Shown: piece after piece, positions 48,607-58,472 of the stretch | Layout: each line of letters starts with the position of its first letter | Position numbering within the stretch: the first letter of the stretch is position 1 | Assembly (NCBI RefSeq): GCF_004011695.2 | Contig: NC_082415.1 | Location: 558,001-622,000 of the forward strand | Length of the DNA: 64,000 bases | Origin: Ascochyta rabiei | Taxonomy: Eukaryota; Ascomycota; Dothideomycetes; Pleosporales; Didymellaceae | Direction: 5' to 3' | Notes under the pieces: model-generated | Databases searched by the model: none | Told to the model about the DNA's origin: nothing | The model's input: only the letters and a program-made list of their open reading frames with translations | Position numbers and translations under genes: made by a program

Positions 48607-48876
48607 GGTGTCGTGTCGTCAAAGGGAGATGCCCGTGTGCGTACTGCTATTGGGCTGGTTTTGGACCGCCGGTGTCAATGGGCCTGCACAATGCGGCTGT
48701 TGCTGCTCCTCAAAATCTCCCGCCAAGGCTGGGCCTGGCGCTAGGCAGCTTTGCATCTAGTGCGAAGAGAAAGCGAAAACCATTAACCCCGCCTCGCTGC
48801 AGACAATGTTTTTTCTCTCCTCCAACGCCTTTGCTTCCCCTGATTGTACAGTTCCGCCTACGGTTAACCAGCAATC
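48607..48876. promoter_or_regulatory. shared divergent promoter of MRPS9 and eEF1B-gamma
   Basis: Only 270 bp separate the two start codons. On the plus strand, a pyrimidine-rich run (TTTTTTCTCTCCTCC at about 48,809 onward) precedes the eEF1B-gamma start. Such CT-rich runs are common ahead of strongly expressed translation genes in filamentous ascomycetes. No clear TATA box is visible. Confidence 0.6.
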
Positions 48877-50362
48877 ATGTCTTTCGGAAAGATCTACAGC
48901 TACAGCGTAAGTGGCTTCGCCGCGCAGCCTCGTGCCACAGTCTGGGTGAGGGCCGTAAACTGACAGCCCACCAACAGGGCAACCCGCGCACCACGTCCCT
49001 CCTCGCTGTCGCAAAGGAGAACGGCCTCGACATTGAGTTTGTCGACACAGAGCCTGCCAAGGGCGTCTCTGCCGACTACCTGAAGATCAACAAGCTCGGC
49101 AAGGTCCCCACCTTCGAGGGCGCCGATGGCTTCGTGCTCTCTGAGACCATTGCCATCGCTGTCTACCGTGAGTACCCCGCACGCCCTTTTGCTATGGCGC
49201 TATATGATGTGCGAATGTCATTCATTCAGTTATCCCTGTCTGAAAACTACTGTTGAAAAAAATTACACCCTGATCTACCCTGGCGGCACATTACCACTTT
49301 CTACCCGGTCTGCAGTGACTCAGTTGCTGACCCCTCTCAGTCGCGTCCCAGAACGAGAAGACCAGCCTCCTGGGCAAGACCAAGCAGGACTACGCCACTA
49401 TCCTCCGATGGATGTCCTTCGCCAACACTGAGGTCCTCACCCCCCTCGGTGGCTGGTTCCGTCCCATCATCGGCCGTGACCCCTACAACAAGAAGAACGT
49501 CGAGGACTCCCAGAAGGCCGCCCTCAAGGCCGTCCACGTCCTCGAGGAGCACCTCTTCACCCACACCTACCTCGTTGGCGAGCGTCTGACGCTTGCCGAC
49601 ATCTTCGCCGCCAGCATCGTTGCCCGTGGCTTCCAGTACTTCTTCGACAAGAAGTGGAGGTCCGAAAACCCCAACGTCACTCGCTGGTACGAGACCGTCT
49701 ACAACACTCCCAGCTACTCGGCTGTTGCCGGCAAGCTCGAATTCATCGAGGAGGCCATCAAGAATGTCGCTCCCAAGAAGGAGCAGGCACCCAAGGCCGA
49801 GAAGCCCAAGGCCGCCGCTAAGCCCAAGGCTGCTGAACCTGAGGAGGAGGACGAGGCTCCATCTGCCCCTAAGCCCAAGCACCCCCTTGAGGCTCTTGGG
49901 CGCCCTACCTTTGTCCTTGACGACTGGAAGCGCAAGTACTCTAACGAGGAGACCCGCGAGGTTGCCCTTCCTTGGTTCTGGGAGAATGTCAACTTCGAGG
50001 AGTACTCCCTCTGGACCATTGACTACAAGTACAACGACGAGCTTACCCTCACCTTCATGACATCCAACTTGATTGGTGGCTTCTTCGCCCGTCTCGAGGC
50101 TTCCCGCAAGTACCTCTTCGGTTGCACTTCTGTCTACGGCCAGACCAACGACTCCATTATCAAGGGTGCTTTCCTCGTTCGTGGCCAGGAGGCTCTTCCT
50201 GCTTTCGATGTCGCTCCCGACTACGAGTCCTACGAGTTCACCAAGCTTGACCACACCAAGGAGGAGGACCGTAAGTTCGTCGAGGACCAGTGGTCCTGGG
50301 ACAAGCCTATCGAGGTCAACGGCAAGTCCTACGAGTGGGCTGATGGCAAGGTTTTCAAGTAA
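48877..50362 (+). CDS. CAM1: translation elongation factor eEF1B gamma subunit
   Basis: Three exons, 48,877-48,906, 48,978-49,167 and 49,341-50,362, encode 413 residues. Introns of 71 and 173 nt have GTAAGT/CAG and GTGAGT/CAG borders. The 30-nt first exon gives MSFGKIYSYS, joined to GNPRTTSLLAVAKENGLDI. Residues 1-80 are the GST N-terminal fold, about 95-210 the GST C-terminal helices (LVGERLTLADIFAAS at 151-165), 217-255 a Lys/Ala/Pro/Glu linker, and 256-413 the conserved EF1G domain ending SYEWADGKVFK. It is the structural subunit of the eEF1B complex, which recharges eEF1A with GTP during translation in the cytosol. Codon use is strongly biased to C-ending codons, typical of very high expression, and this creates a long empty frame on the opposite strand. 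Length matches the family (about 400-440). Confidence 0.97.
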
Positions 50363-52078
50363 ATGCCTTGCTTTTTAGTGGTGTTAGATTTGTTAATGAT
50401 GTGGATGATTTTACGACCTGGAACCGGATAGGTATGAGGGATTGTGGATAGGTATAGTGGATCAAGAAGACTGCTATAGCTTGAACATAAAGGGAAAAGA
50501 ACCCACATGTTCGCGATGTCCAAACTCTAGTCCTTTGCAACAATGTGATCCTGCATGTGATGACCCCGACCGAGCCTCAGGGAACTGACCCTCACGCGTC
50601 ATCGACTAGTAATGTTCAGCCACTCATACCAAGCTTGTTACCAGGGTCTGTCATTTCCTAGAGTGCGGGACACAAGAGTGCAATCTCGGTGATCATACGA
50701 AGTAGCGTTAGCATATTGGCAAAGGTCTTAATTAGTATTCTTTAGTTAGAGCCAACACCACCAGATATTTTACCCACGTCCAGCAGTTGTCCTGTGTCTA
50801 CTGACGAGTTGCAGCCTTTACTGTGAAAGATAAGTAGTAGCAGTCACTCTTTCCCGCAACATGAACAACTGGGTCAGCTCGCACCGCAGGCCTCGGCCAG
50901 TCAAAGGACCGACTTCATCGACCTAGCCCTCAGGCACCCTGCATTGATGACCCCGACCGTGAAATTGGTAGCAAATTAGGCTTCTTCGCCTTCACAACCC
51001 TTGCCAATCACATATATTCGTGCAGGCCGTCGTCAGGTGCGCCTATCAAGGATGCGCTAGGAGACGCTGTGCATTGGTACCCGCATCTGGCTCAGCTAGT
51101 TGATAGCACGCGACATTCCCTAGCAGTCATTCTGTCGGCCGCTCCGGCTGTAATGAATTCCCGCTTCCTACAGGCCACAGGCCTTCCCCACTAGGCGACG
51201 CCCGGGGGGGGGACTCCCGAAATTCTGTCCAGGAGACAGAGACGCTTTGAAAGACCAGCGCTATGCCGCCTCGATCATATCAAGACATCGGGAGGCTCGA
51301 AGGCTCGATTTGACCTCGACCGTTCGCAAATCGTTTGTGGCGTTCGTAGGGTAATTTATTCTTGCGTTGATTGGTCGAGCGTGAAGGACAAGCAGCCGCA
51401 GTCACAGCTTTGTTGGCACAACAGCGCCGAAAGGCACGGCAGGCAAGGGCGTGACTTCTTTCAACCTTAGATCCTCGAATTTTAACATCTTCGTACTTTC
51501 AGTGCTTCGAAACTTCCACGCGGCGCGCAGGCTGTGACACAGAACGTCATAGTCGACATCACATCTTGTGCGACGCTTGTCGACCTGGGCAACGCAGTTC
51601 CACCGCGAGAGAGCGTACACGATCGTCGCCGTTGCGTGAAGCTTAGGGCTGCAGATTGCATTTCAAACCTAGAGGCTGGGTAGGACTGTGAAAGAGCTTG
51701 GATCACCTGGATTGACTCAATCTTAACCCAAGGCCCGGCTGCCTGCATCGAGGGGTCGTGGGCCCGGCCTATCCGCGTGTGCGACGTCGACGTCGATTGA
51801 GGGCGTTCGGCGCGCACAACAGTTCTGAATCGTAGGAGAGTAGCTAGCTTGTGTGTCGCAAAAGGCCTTACCTACCTGTGATTTGGAAGTTGGAAGCATA
51901 ATCCCGAAGCTGATAAATAAGCTGTCTCGACATCACGACGTCTCCATTCTTTGCCATAGAAGCGGGGTGCGCATTTCGCTTGTCCTGCTTAGAGGATCAA
52001 GAGAATCGACAACGGCGAAGTCGCAGTTGGCAATCTTCATTATAATCATCGTATAGGGGGTGAAGAAGCGCTGTGGGC
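50363..52078. other. intergenic region, no gene supported
   Basis: It holds the 3' untranslated part of eEF1B-gamma and the leader of the phosphodiesterase gene. Short minus-strand frames (for example 51,482-51,817) lack any motif. The motif TGATGACCCCGACCG occurs twice as a direct repeat (50,558-50,572 and 50,946-50,960), each preceded by CCTGCAT. A run of nine G lies near 51,204. Confidence 0.5.
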
Positions 52079-53956
52079 ATGAAGGACAGTGACGGTCACA
52101 GAGAGGTTCGAAGATCGTCCAGTCATAGTTACGAGCCAGCTATTCAGGTGATCTGTTTAGGTGCTGGTGGTGGACCGACCGAAGACAATGTAACCGGATT
52201 CCTCGTGCGTTCGACAGCCACCAAATGGTCCAAGAACTCGGTCTTAGCTGTGGATGCAGGCTCGCATCTCGCTGCTATCACTCGAATTTTGGAACAACAC
52301 TTCCCACTTGTTTCAGAACCGTTGTCTCAGTCACCATCAAAAGTGGATAGCATTCATGATGACGGTGTTCAAATCAACGATAACGGGACATCGCCAACGA
52401 CTGAACACATTCCAACCGACGATGATGACGATTCAGGGATCGAGACGCCGGTGTCGGAAGATGGAATGCCACCGGAGATAATAACGTTACTAGACGGAGT
52501 ATTTGCTGGACTGCCATTTCCAAACGCAAGCGCAAGAGCCAATGCACTACACGTTGTGAGAGAACATATATCGACTTACTTGATAACACATCCACATTTG
52601 GACCATCTATCTGGGTTTGTTATAAACACCGCAGCCTTCCATAACACATCACGTCCGAAAAGGTTAGCCGCACTTCCTTCCACAGTCCACGCTATCAAGA
52701 CGCACATCTTCAACAACATCATCTGGCCCAACCTTACGGACGAAGATGGAGGTGTTGGACTTGTTTCTTTCCAAAGACTCGCAGAAGGGGGTAACATTGC
52801 CTTAGGTCAGGGCAGAGGAAGGGGATATATTGAGGTTTGCGACGGCCTAGGCGTAAAAGGCTTCAAAGTCAGCCATGGACACTGCATGCGGGGTCCAGGG
52901 CATGTACATCGCGGTTCCAATGCAGGCTTGCAGGAGACACCAGGACTGCAACACACTGTTGCCGCCTTACATCAAGGAGAGATTCGAGAAGGACGCTCGC
53001 ACAGCATCTCCATGCCAGTACCACACAGTCAACCAGGAACTCCGGGTACGGGCCCGTTCGGTGGTGATCATGATCGAAGGTCCAGCCATGTTGCCGCGAA
53101 TACTACTATACCAGCCGACCACTGCGTGATCGACTCATCAGCCTTCTTCATACGCACTGAGTCCACATTGACTACACCCACAAAAGAGATTCTCATCTTT
53201 GGCGACGTTGAGCCGGACTCTTTATCCCTTTCGCCGCGCACCGCACACATCTGGAGCGAAGCAGCGCCGAAGATTGCATCCGGTATACTTACGGGCATCT
53301 TTATCGAATGCAGCTATACAAACGCACAAGCCGACGCCGTACTCTTTGGTCACCTAGCTCCGCGCCACCTACTCGCAGAACTTCATAACCTCGCCGATAT
53401 GGTCAGAGAAGCCCGAAGAGAGCACGAACAAGCGCGCGAAGCAGCACGGCAAGGTCGTAAACGTAAGCGCGCAAGCCAAAACTTGCTTCTCGATGGCCCC
53501 GTGAAGTCACGCACGTGGCACCCCGGTATCAAGAACTTCGACCCGTCACTCTTTTCCATACGTCCCCCCTCCCAAACCGATGATGACCTGACAGACTGCG
53601 CACCCAGCAGCGGTCCGACTGGCACACATACTCCCAACCCACATGACGCTCACTATGCCACACCCAGTCTCCCCCAAAAGCCGTACGTCTCCCACTCATC
53701 AGCAGCAGCAGCGCTGAATCTCAACAACGTGAGTGCTGGCCACAATCGTGCGCTACTATCCACAGCATTTGAGGCGCCACTCAAGGGGCTCAAGGTTGTG
53801 GTCATCCATGTCAAAGATCCCTGTGACGATGGACCGCTAGTAGGTGATACAATACTCAGACAGCTGCAGGAGGGCGAGATGAAGATGAACGGGGATGGAA
53901 TGGGGTTGGGATGTAGTTTCGAGATTAGTAAGAGTGGGGATGCATATTGGTTTTGA
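52079..53956 (+). CDS. PDE1: class II (low-affinity) 3',5'-cyclic-nucleotide phosphodiesterase
   Basis: Single-exon gene of 625 residues. The frame can be extended six bases upstream, but only to a GTG; the first ATG is at 52,079 (MKDSDGHREV), which I use. It hydrolyses cAMP to AMP and so lowers protein kinase A signalling. The class II family has a metallo-beta-lactamase fold. Visible elements are VICLGAGGGPTEDNVTGFLV (25-44), the signature HPHLDHLSGF (171-180) whose His and Asp residues bind two metals, HGH (266-268), FGDVEPD (374-380), ECSY (410-413) and HLAPRHL (425-431), then VVVIHVKDPCDDGP near the C-terminus. Lineage-specific low-complexity inserts occur at about 80-130 (acidic), 268-345 and 440-545, so it is longer than yeast Pde1 (about 370). 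GRKRKRAS at 459-466 could act as a nuclear localisation signal. Domain order and catalytic motif are complete. Confidence 0.94.
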   Translation: MKDSDGHREVRRSSSHSYEPAIQVICLGAGGGPTEDNVTGFLVRSTATKWSKNSVLAVDAGSHLAAITRILEQHFPLVSEPLSQSPSKVDSIHDDGVQINDNGTSPTTEHIPTDDDDDSGIETPVSEDGMPPEIITLLDGVFAGLPFPNASARANALHVVREHISTYLITHPHLDHLSGFVINTAAFHNTSRPKRLAALPSTVHAIKTHIFNNIIWPNLTDEDGGVGLVSFQRLAEGGNIALGQGRGRGYIEVCDGLGVKGFKVSHGHCMRGPGHVHRGSNAGLQETPGLQHTVAALHQGEIREGRSHSISMPVPHSQPGTPGTGPFGGDHDRRSSHVAANTTIPADHCVIDSSAFFIRTESTLTTPTKEILIFGDVEPDSLSLSPRTAHIWSEAAPKIASGILTGIFIECSYTNAQADAVLFGHLAPRHLLAELHNLADMVREARREHEQAREAARQGRKRKRASQNLLLDGPVKSRTWHPGIKNFDPSLFSIRPPSQTDDDLTDCAPSSGPTGTHTPNPHDAHYATPSLPQKPYVSHSSAAAALNLNNVSAGHNRALLSTAFEAPLKGLKVVVIHVKDPCDDGPLVGDTILRQLQEGEMKMNGDGMGLGCSFEISKSGDAYWF

Positions 53957-55110
53957 ACGTTTGTAAGGGTGTGGAGAAGAGGCCAAAGGGGATCCGATCA
54001 CCCCAGTGCACTGAGAATTGGAGTTTGGGGTGGCTCGGTAACGGCTAGGGGCTTTTTTTCTTGTTTCCCACATATGCTCGTTATGTCATATTTATTGACG
54101 GACATTATTCTTATGAGTTGGTTGATTGAAACTTAGGCAATGAAGAGTGTTGCACGACCATGTGGCGCGCCCGATGTACCTATCCAGGACATCTGGGATT
54201 TTGCCAGATTATTGTGCGCGTTATCCTTAATCCCATTTGGAATCTTCAATGTATACCTTCAGTGGTATATTCAGAAACCTACTACCCCGTCCATTGGCAG
54301 GATCTGGCTGTAGCTTGTGGAGTTCCGTTTTCGTCCACATTTCTGCTCTCTTCACTCAGTGCGCCTGATAGTGCACAGCTAGATTTGTTCTTCAGACATA
54401 CGTCCCACCGCAGAATCTTCTTTGCATACATTCTCAAATAGTGCGCTGAAATGGGTCCCTGTCGAACCGCCACTGACACAGTCTCCCGGGACTTGTCTGA
54501 GCTTCTGACCCTGGTAGTACTGAGAGAGGCGGAGCGTGGTGTGGCACACTGTTCGGCAGTCTCGCTCGGAGTGATGGAGCGAAAGTCTGGGCGAGGAATG
54601 TCCGACCTGATGGGACCGTCCAACTTTGCTGATCCTTCATCAAGACTTTGATTGCGGAATGATATCGCGACTTCAGTGCCACATTGCTCGAGTGGTTGAG
54701 ATCGAATATTGATGCGCCCTGTTGGACTTAGGTACTCGCTTTCATTGCGTAGTCCTTCCCTTAAGAACGCGTAAGCATGCCGTTCTCGATGGCGCCTGCA
54801 GTCAGTGAATCAACTGTCGAGTAAACACCTAAAAATTGACATGGGGGAGTATTGTGTGGGTATGTCTCGTACGCGAGTATGTACGGTGTTGTTGAGAAGC
54901 GGATGTGAGCAAGATATGACGTGAGCGTTAGAGCGGCCGCAAAGTGCCGCTTTTGTAGTCGATTTCGAGGCCGCTCATGTTAGGTGTCTACTCTTGATTA
55001 TAAGGTGTCGTCCAACCGAGCGAGCGGACCCTCATACAAGGCTGGTTTCTCAGCAGAGCGTGCCAACCGGTTTAAGCTGCTCCTTCCCAACAGCACTTAT
55101 CCCGAGCTAG
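53957..55110. other. intergenic region up to the right composition boundary
   Basis: Short opposing frames around 54,160-54,680 have no recognisable domain and no convincing splice structure. Sequence stays GC-balanced until about 55,110, then changes to AT-rich. Confidence 0.5.
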
Positions 55111-55129
55111 TCTAGTATACCTTAGACAC

Positions 55130-55480
55130 TGGTTTAGCAAGGTTACCTAAACTCAAAATATCTTTTGCAAATATATGACATAGTGCTTCAGCATTTATTT
55201 GGACACTGATTAAATGCGCTAAGTTACCTAAGATTAATGTTTTCCGCTCTACACAACATACAGAAGGTAGATAACAACAGATGTATCTGCGGCTACGTAC
55301 AAACAACACAACACCTTCTACTTAGCTGTAGAGAATACAGAAACGCAAGGAAAACAATGCAAGACAGCCTGCAAGGACAAAGGCTTTTAATAAGACTACT
55401 ACTACACACAACCTAAGGAATTCTAGCTACTCTAGCTTTTATTTTAAAGATAAGAGTAGGCACATGCAAGTAGTACCTAT
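55130..55480 (+). mobile_element. LINE (non-LTR retrotransposon) C-terminal remnant
   Basis: The plus strand reads LRLMFSALHNIQKVDNNRCI, then CGYVQTTQHLLLSCREYRNA, then RKTMQDSL. The CxC...H...C pattern with TTQHLLLSC is the zinc-knuckle-like tail found at the C-terminal end of many Tad/I-type LINE reverse transcriptases. No upstream RT blocks remain, and a few stops interrupt the frame. It keeps many CpA dinucleotides, so it is far less RIP-mutated than the elements farther right. The opposite-strand frame at 55,112-55,309 is its shadow. Confidence 0.6.
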
Positions 55481-55648
55481 AATAAACAACAGACACCTAT
55501 AATCCTCTGTTAACTTCTTAGAGTATAGGCTCTTACTATAGGACTTTAAATACACATTTACTATCCCCTTTTACAAACACACTCCTTATATTACTAGAGT
55601 AGCTTAACTGCTCTTGTCTTATATAGTCTCAGACTTATTAATTAATTA

Positions 55649-56072
55649 ACGTACTCCACAGGTGAGTCGGCCACACAGGCGAGTAGGCCACTTGAAACCT
55701 CACCAAAATTGCCCAAAATCACAACTCTTTATCTCAACAACCACGCTTAAAAATCTTCTAAAATTCTTAGGATAATATGGCATAGGTATTAGTAAGCACA
55801 TATCTAAATTTTAGCTTTATAGCTTAAATAATTGTAGAGATAGCATGCAAACACCCCTGTAAAACAGCAATCTCTTAATAACTTCTGTATTATAGATTCT
55901 AGCACCTTAAGACTTTTAAATCCTTTTATTTGTATAGGTGCAGCCCTGTGCTAAGCATTTTAGATAATTTTATAGCGTGGTTGTTGAGATAAAGAGTTGT
56001 GATTTTGGGCAATTTTGGTGAGGTTTTAAGTGGCCGACTCCCCTGTGTGGCTAACTCACCCGTAGAGTACGT
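55649..56072. mobile_element. MITE, 424 bp, ACGTA ends, about 100-bp TIRs
   Basis: Ends ACGTACTCCACAGGTGAG...TAGAGTACGT, TA target duplication at 55,647-55,648 and 56,073-56,074. The TIRs share long blocks such as CCTCACCAAAATTGCCCAAA and CTCTTTATCTCAACAACCAC. It is an inverted copy of the family at 30,616-31,049, and no protein is encoded. GGTGAGTCGGCCAC and GGCGAGTAGGCCAC lie 17 bp apart in the left TIR. Confidence 0.88.
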
Positions 56073-56124
56073 TAATTAATCAATCAAAGTTTTCCGCTAG
56101 TAAGCTATTTTAAAAAAAAGATAG

Positions 56125-56665
56125 TGTTGAAGCTATACTTTAGTTAAAGACTGTAAGCACTAATTCTATTAGTTCTTAGGGATAAGTACTAGTAGATTAG
56201 TTAGGGTTATTAACTAAGCAAAGCTTGTAAAGATAGGGTGCACTAAATAGTACAGAGTAGACTGTCTAGTTTAAGCACAGGTTAAGATTCTAAAGACAAA
56301 CTTAGCTAATAAGGTTAAACACAAACTATAAGGGTTGTGTTCCTACTAGCTATATACTAAGGAGATATAATACTTATAATAAGTAACTAGAGTTAGTCTA
56401 ATAAAATACATAAGGGTACTTATAGATAAGCATATTATACTATATTTATTAACAAGCAGTTACATGTGTTATGCTTGTTAACAAGCAGTTACATGTGTTA
56501 TGCTTGTTAACAAGCAGTTACATGTGTTATGCTTGTTAACAAGCAGTTACATAATAACCCTTTCTGTTCTGTCCTTCTCTACTGTTCGTTCCTTTAGGGC
56601 GGAGTTAGGGGTCTTAGTTAGCTGGTACTTATGTTTGTGCTGTGCCCTAGCACAGGATTATAACA
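56125..56665. mobile_element. solo LTR of the minus-strand chromovirus family
   Basis: 541 bp starting TGTTGAAGC and ending TTATAACA, homologous to the LTRs at 14,289-14,772 and 22,430-22,885. It is flanked by a perfect 5-bp duplication GATAG (56,120-56,124 and 56,666-56,670) with no internal sequence, which is what LTR-LTR recombination leaves. It contains a 29-bp tandem array (56,446-56,555). Confidence 0.92.
56446..56555. repeat. 29-bp tandem repeat with palindrome, about 3.5 copies
   Basis: The unit GCTTGTTAACAAGCAGTTAC plus ATGTGTTAT repeats with almost no divergence. GCTTGTTAACAAGC is a perfect 14-bp palindrome. Degenerate single copies of the same segment are present in the other LTRs of this family. 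Confidence 0.9.
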
Positions 56666-56761
56666 GATAGTCACTACTATAACAACATAAAATAATAAAA
56701 GGCTCTAAGATTTGTAGGTATCCGCTGTAAGGCATTTAGAAGCACTAGAATAGTTAACGTA

Positions 56762-57195
56762 ACGTACTCTAAAAGCGAGTAACCGGCATAAGCAAGTAAC
56801 TAGAGCAATTTTACACCAAAAACTAGAAATTTTGCACTCTAATATCCCCTCCTATACTAGTTAGATCTGTCTAGAATTTTTAATTCTTAGCTGCACCTAT
56901 TTAATCTACAAGCTACCTAGATAGCTAGGCTATAGCTATAATATACAAGAAGATATCGAGAAAAAGCTAAAATATAAGAATTATTTAGACCTACTTTTTT
57001 ATATCTCTACACCTTTTCACTATTATAGTAAGAGCTGCTAACATCTTAAATATTACTATTCTATAATATCTTTTTAAAAATTAAAAGGAATTCTATTAGG
57101 TATTTTAATAGATATTAAGCTCTAAGTTTTTCGTTTTCTCTAATTAAATCGCTCTGGTCACTTGCTTATGCCGGTTACTTGCTTATAGAGTACGT
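56762..57195. mobile_element. MITE, 434 bp, second ACGTA-ended family
   Basis: Ends ACGTACTCTAAAAGCGAGTA...TATAGAGTACGT with about 45-bp TIRs, each containing CCGGCATAAGCAAGT. TA duplication at 56,760-56,761 and 57,196-57,197. The interior is unrelated to the 30,616/55,649 family and has no coding capacity. It lies at the edge of a gag fragment. Confidence 0.85.
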
Positions 57196-57197
57196 TA

Positions 57198-57978
57198 AAT
57201 AATAATATTAGCTTTTTCATCTTTCTTTAGAATTAAGTTCCTTTTTTAATAAAGAATTAGAAATAAGGATCTTTATATGCTAGAGAGTTTTATAATAATA
57301 TTGTTATACGTAGACCTCTAGTATACGTAAGCTACCTAGTTCCTTCTATAGTAGACGTATACAGTCTTATAGATCTATAGAAGACTATTAATTTAACTAA
57401 TTATATTACTCTTATAATTTATATACTACTTGTTTATGTTTAGTAGGCATTTCTAAAGTATCTAGTATTACCTCTATAGCTCTTACTACGTTAGTTCCTA
57501 GGTTAGGTACTCTTAGTAGTTATTTGTGTAGTAAGCCTACTATAATGTTTTTAGTTTTTCTAAGAGATACCTTACACTTAAGTTAATCTTATATTCCTCT
57601 ATATGGAAATTACCTAGAAATTTTAAAAGGTATGTCCTATAATATCTCTTTAAATAATTATACCTAGTATCTTATACTTTATATATTTCTATAGGGATTT
57701 AGGTTATAAGAAGTTTATATATAGGGAAGCTTATAGCTAGTAAACCCCTTCTAGTACATTTAAGAGTAATGGAAACGTTACTTAAGTCTTTTATTATATT
57801 TACGTCTTTATATGTTAAAAAAGAATAGTTTTTTATAGTTTTTTTATCTCCTATAACTATTTACACAAGTTTTCCAACTTCTATAATTATTTACCTACTT
57901 CTAGGTAAATTTAACCCTCTTTATCTAATACTGCCCTATAGATACAAATTCCTAGCTAAGGTACACCCCCTCGAGGGC
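57198..57978 (-). mobile_element. gag fragment of the 5,908-13,069 chromovirus family
   Basis: The reverse complement follows 6,330-7,110 of that element closely, for example ATCTATAGGGCAG, AGAAGTAGGTAA, ACTCTCTAGCATATAAA and GAAAAAGCTAA, with mostly transition differences. It is cut on the right by the LTR starting at 57,979 and on the left by the MITE ending at 57,195. Confidence 0.75.
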
Positions 57979-58472
57979 TGTTAAGTTTGACACTTTAGAC
58001 AAAGTCTGTAAGTAATTGTTTAATTAGGTCTTAGGGATAAGTACGTGCAGGGGTTCTTAAAGGGGTAGTTGTCTAGTTAAAGACTGTAGTAACTAAGGGT
58101 TGTAATGAAGAGTATAGAGTAGACTATCTGTTTTGCAAGCAGGGTTAAGATATTCTAATAATAAAGTTTATTAACAAGGTTAAACATAAACTATAAGGGT
58201 TGTGTTTCTACAAACTATATACTGTAATAATTATAGTAGTAATAGAGACTAATTAGTGTTATACATCCTTAAACTGCACTAAGCACTAATTATAGTAATT
58301 ACTAATTATCCTAATTACGCTAAGCCCTAATCAGGTCACATGTCCTATTAGTTGTTAACTAAGGGCTAACACTGTAATTATTGCTTACTTGTTATTTATT
58401 CTGTTGTTATAATTACTGTGCTGCAGCTACTGTAATTAGATAAATCCTTTCTGTGTTCTGTAGATTATAACA
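57979..58472 (-). repeat. LTR of the third chromovirus
   Basis: 494 bp, TG...CA ends. The preceding five bases are AGGGC, to be compared with the sequence after the missing partner LTR. Confidence 0.85.

Noticed and set aside
49337..50254. 305-residue minus-strand frame opposite eEF1B-gamma
   Set aside because: It is the shadow of a gene with strong C-ending codon bias; Gly/Leu/Val-rich translation with no domain.
52073..52078. Phosphodiesterase start two codons upstream
   Set aside because: The codon there is GTG, not ATG; eukaryotic initiation favours the ATG at 52,079.
54160..54682. Several 66-113-residue frames downstream of the phosphodiesterase gene
   Set aside because: No recognisable family, conflicting strands, likely 3' untranslated or intergenic.
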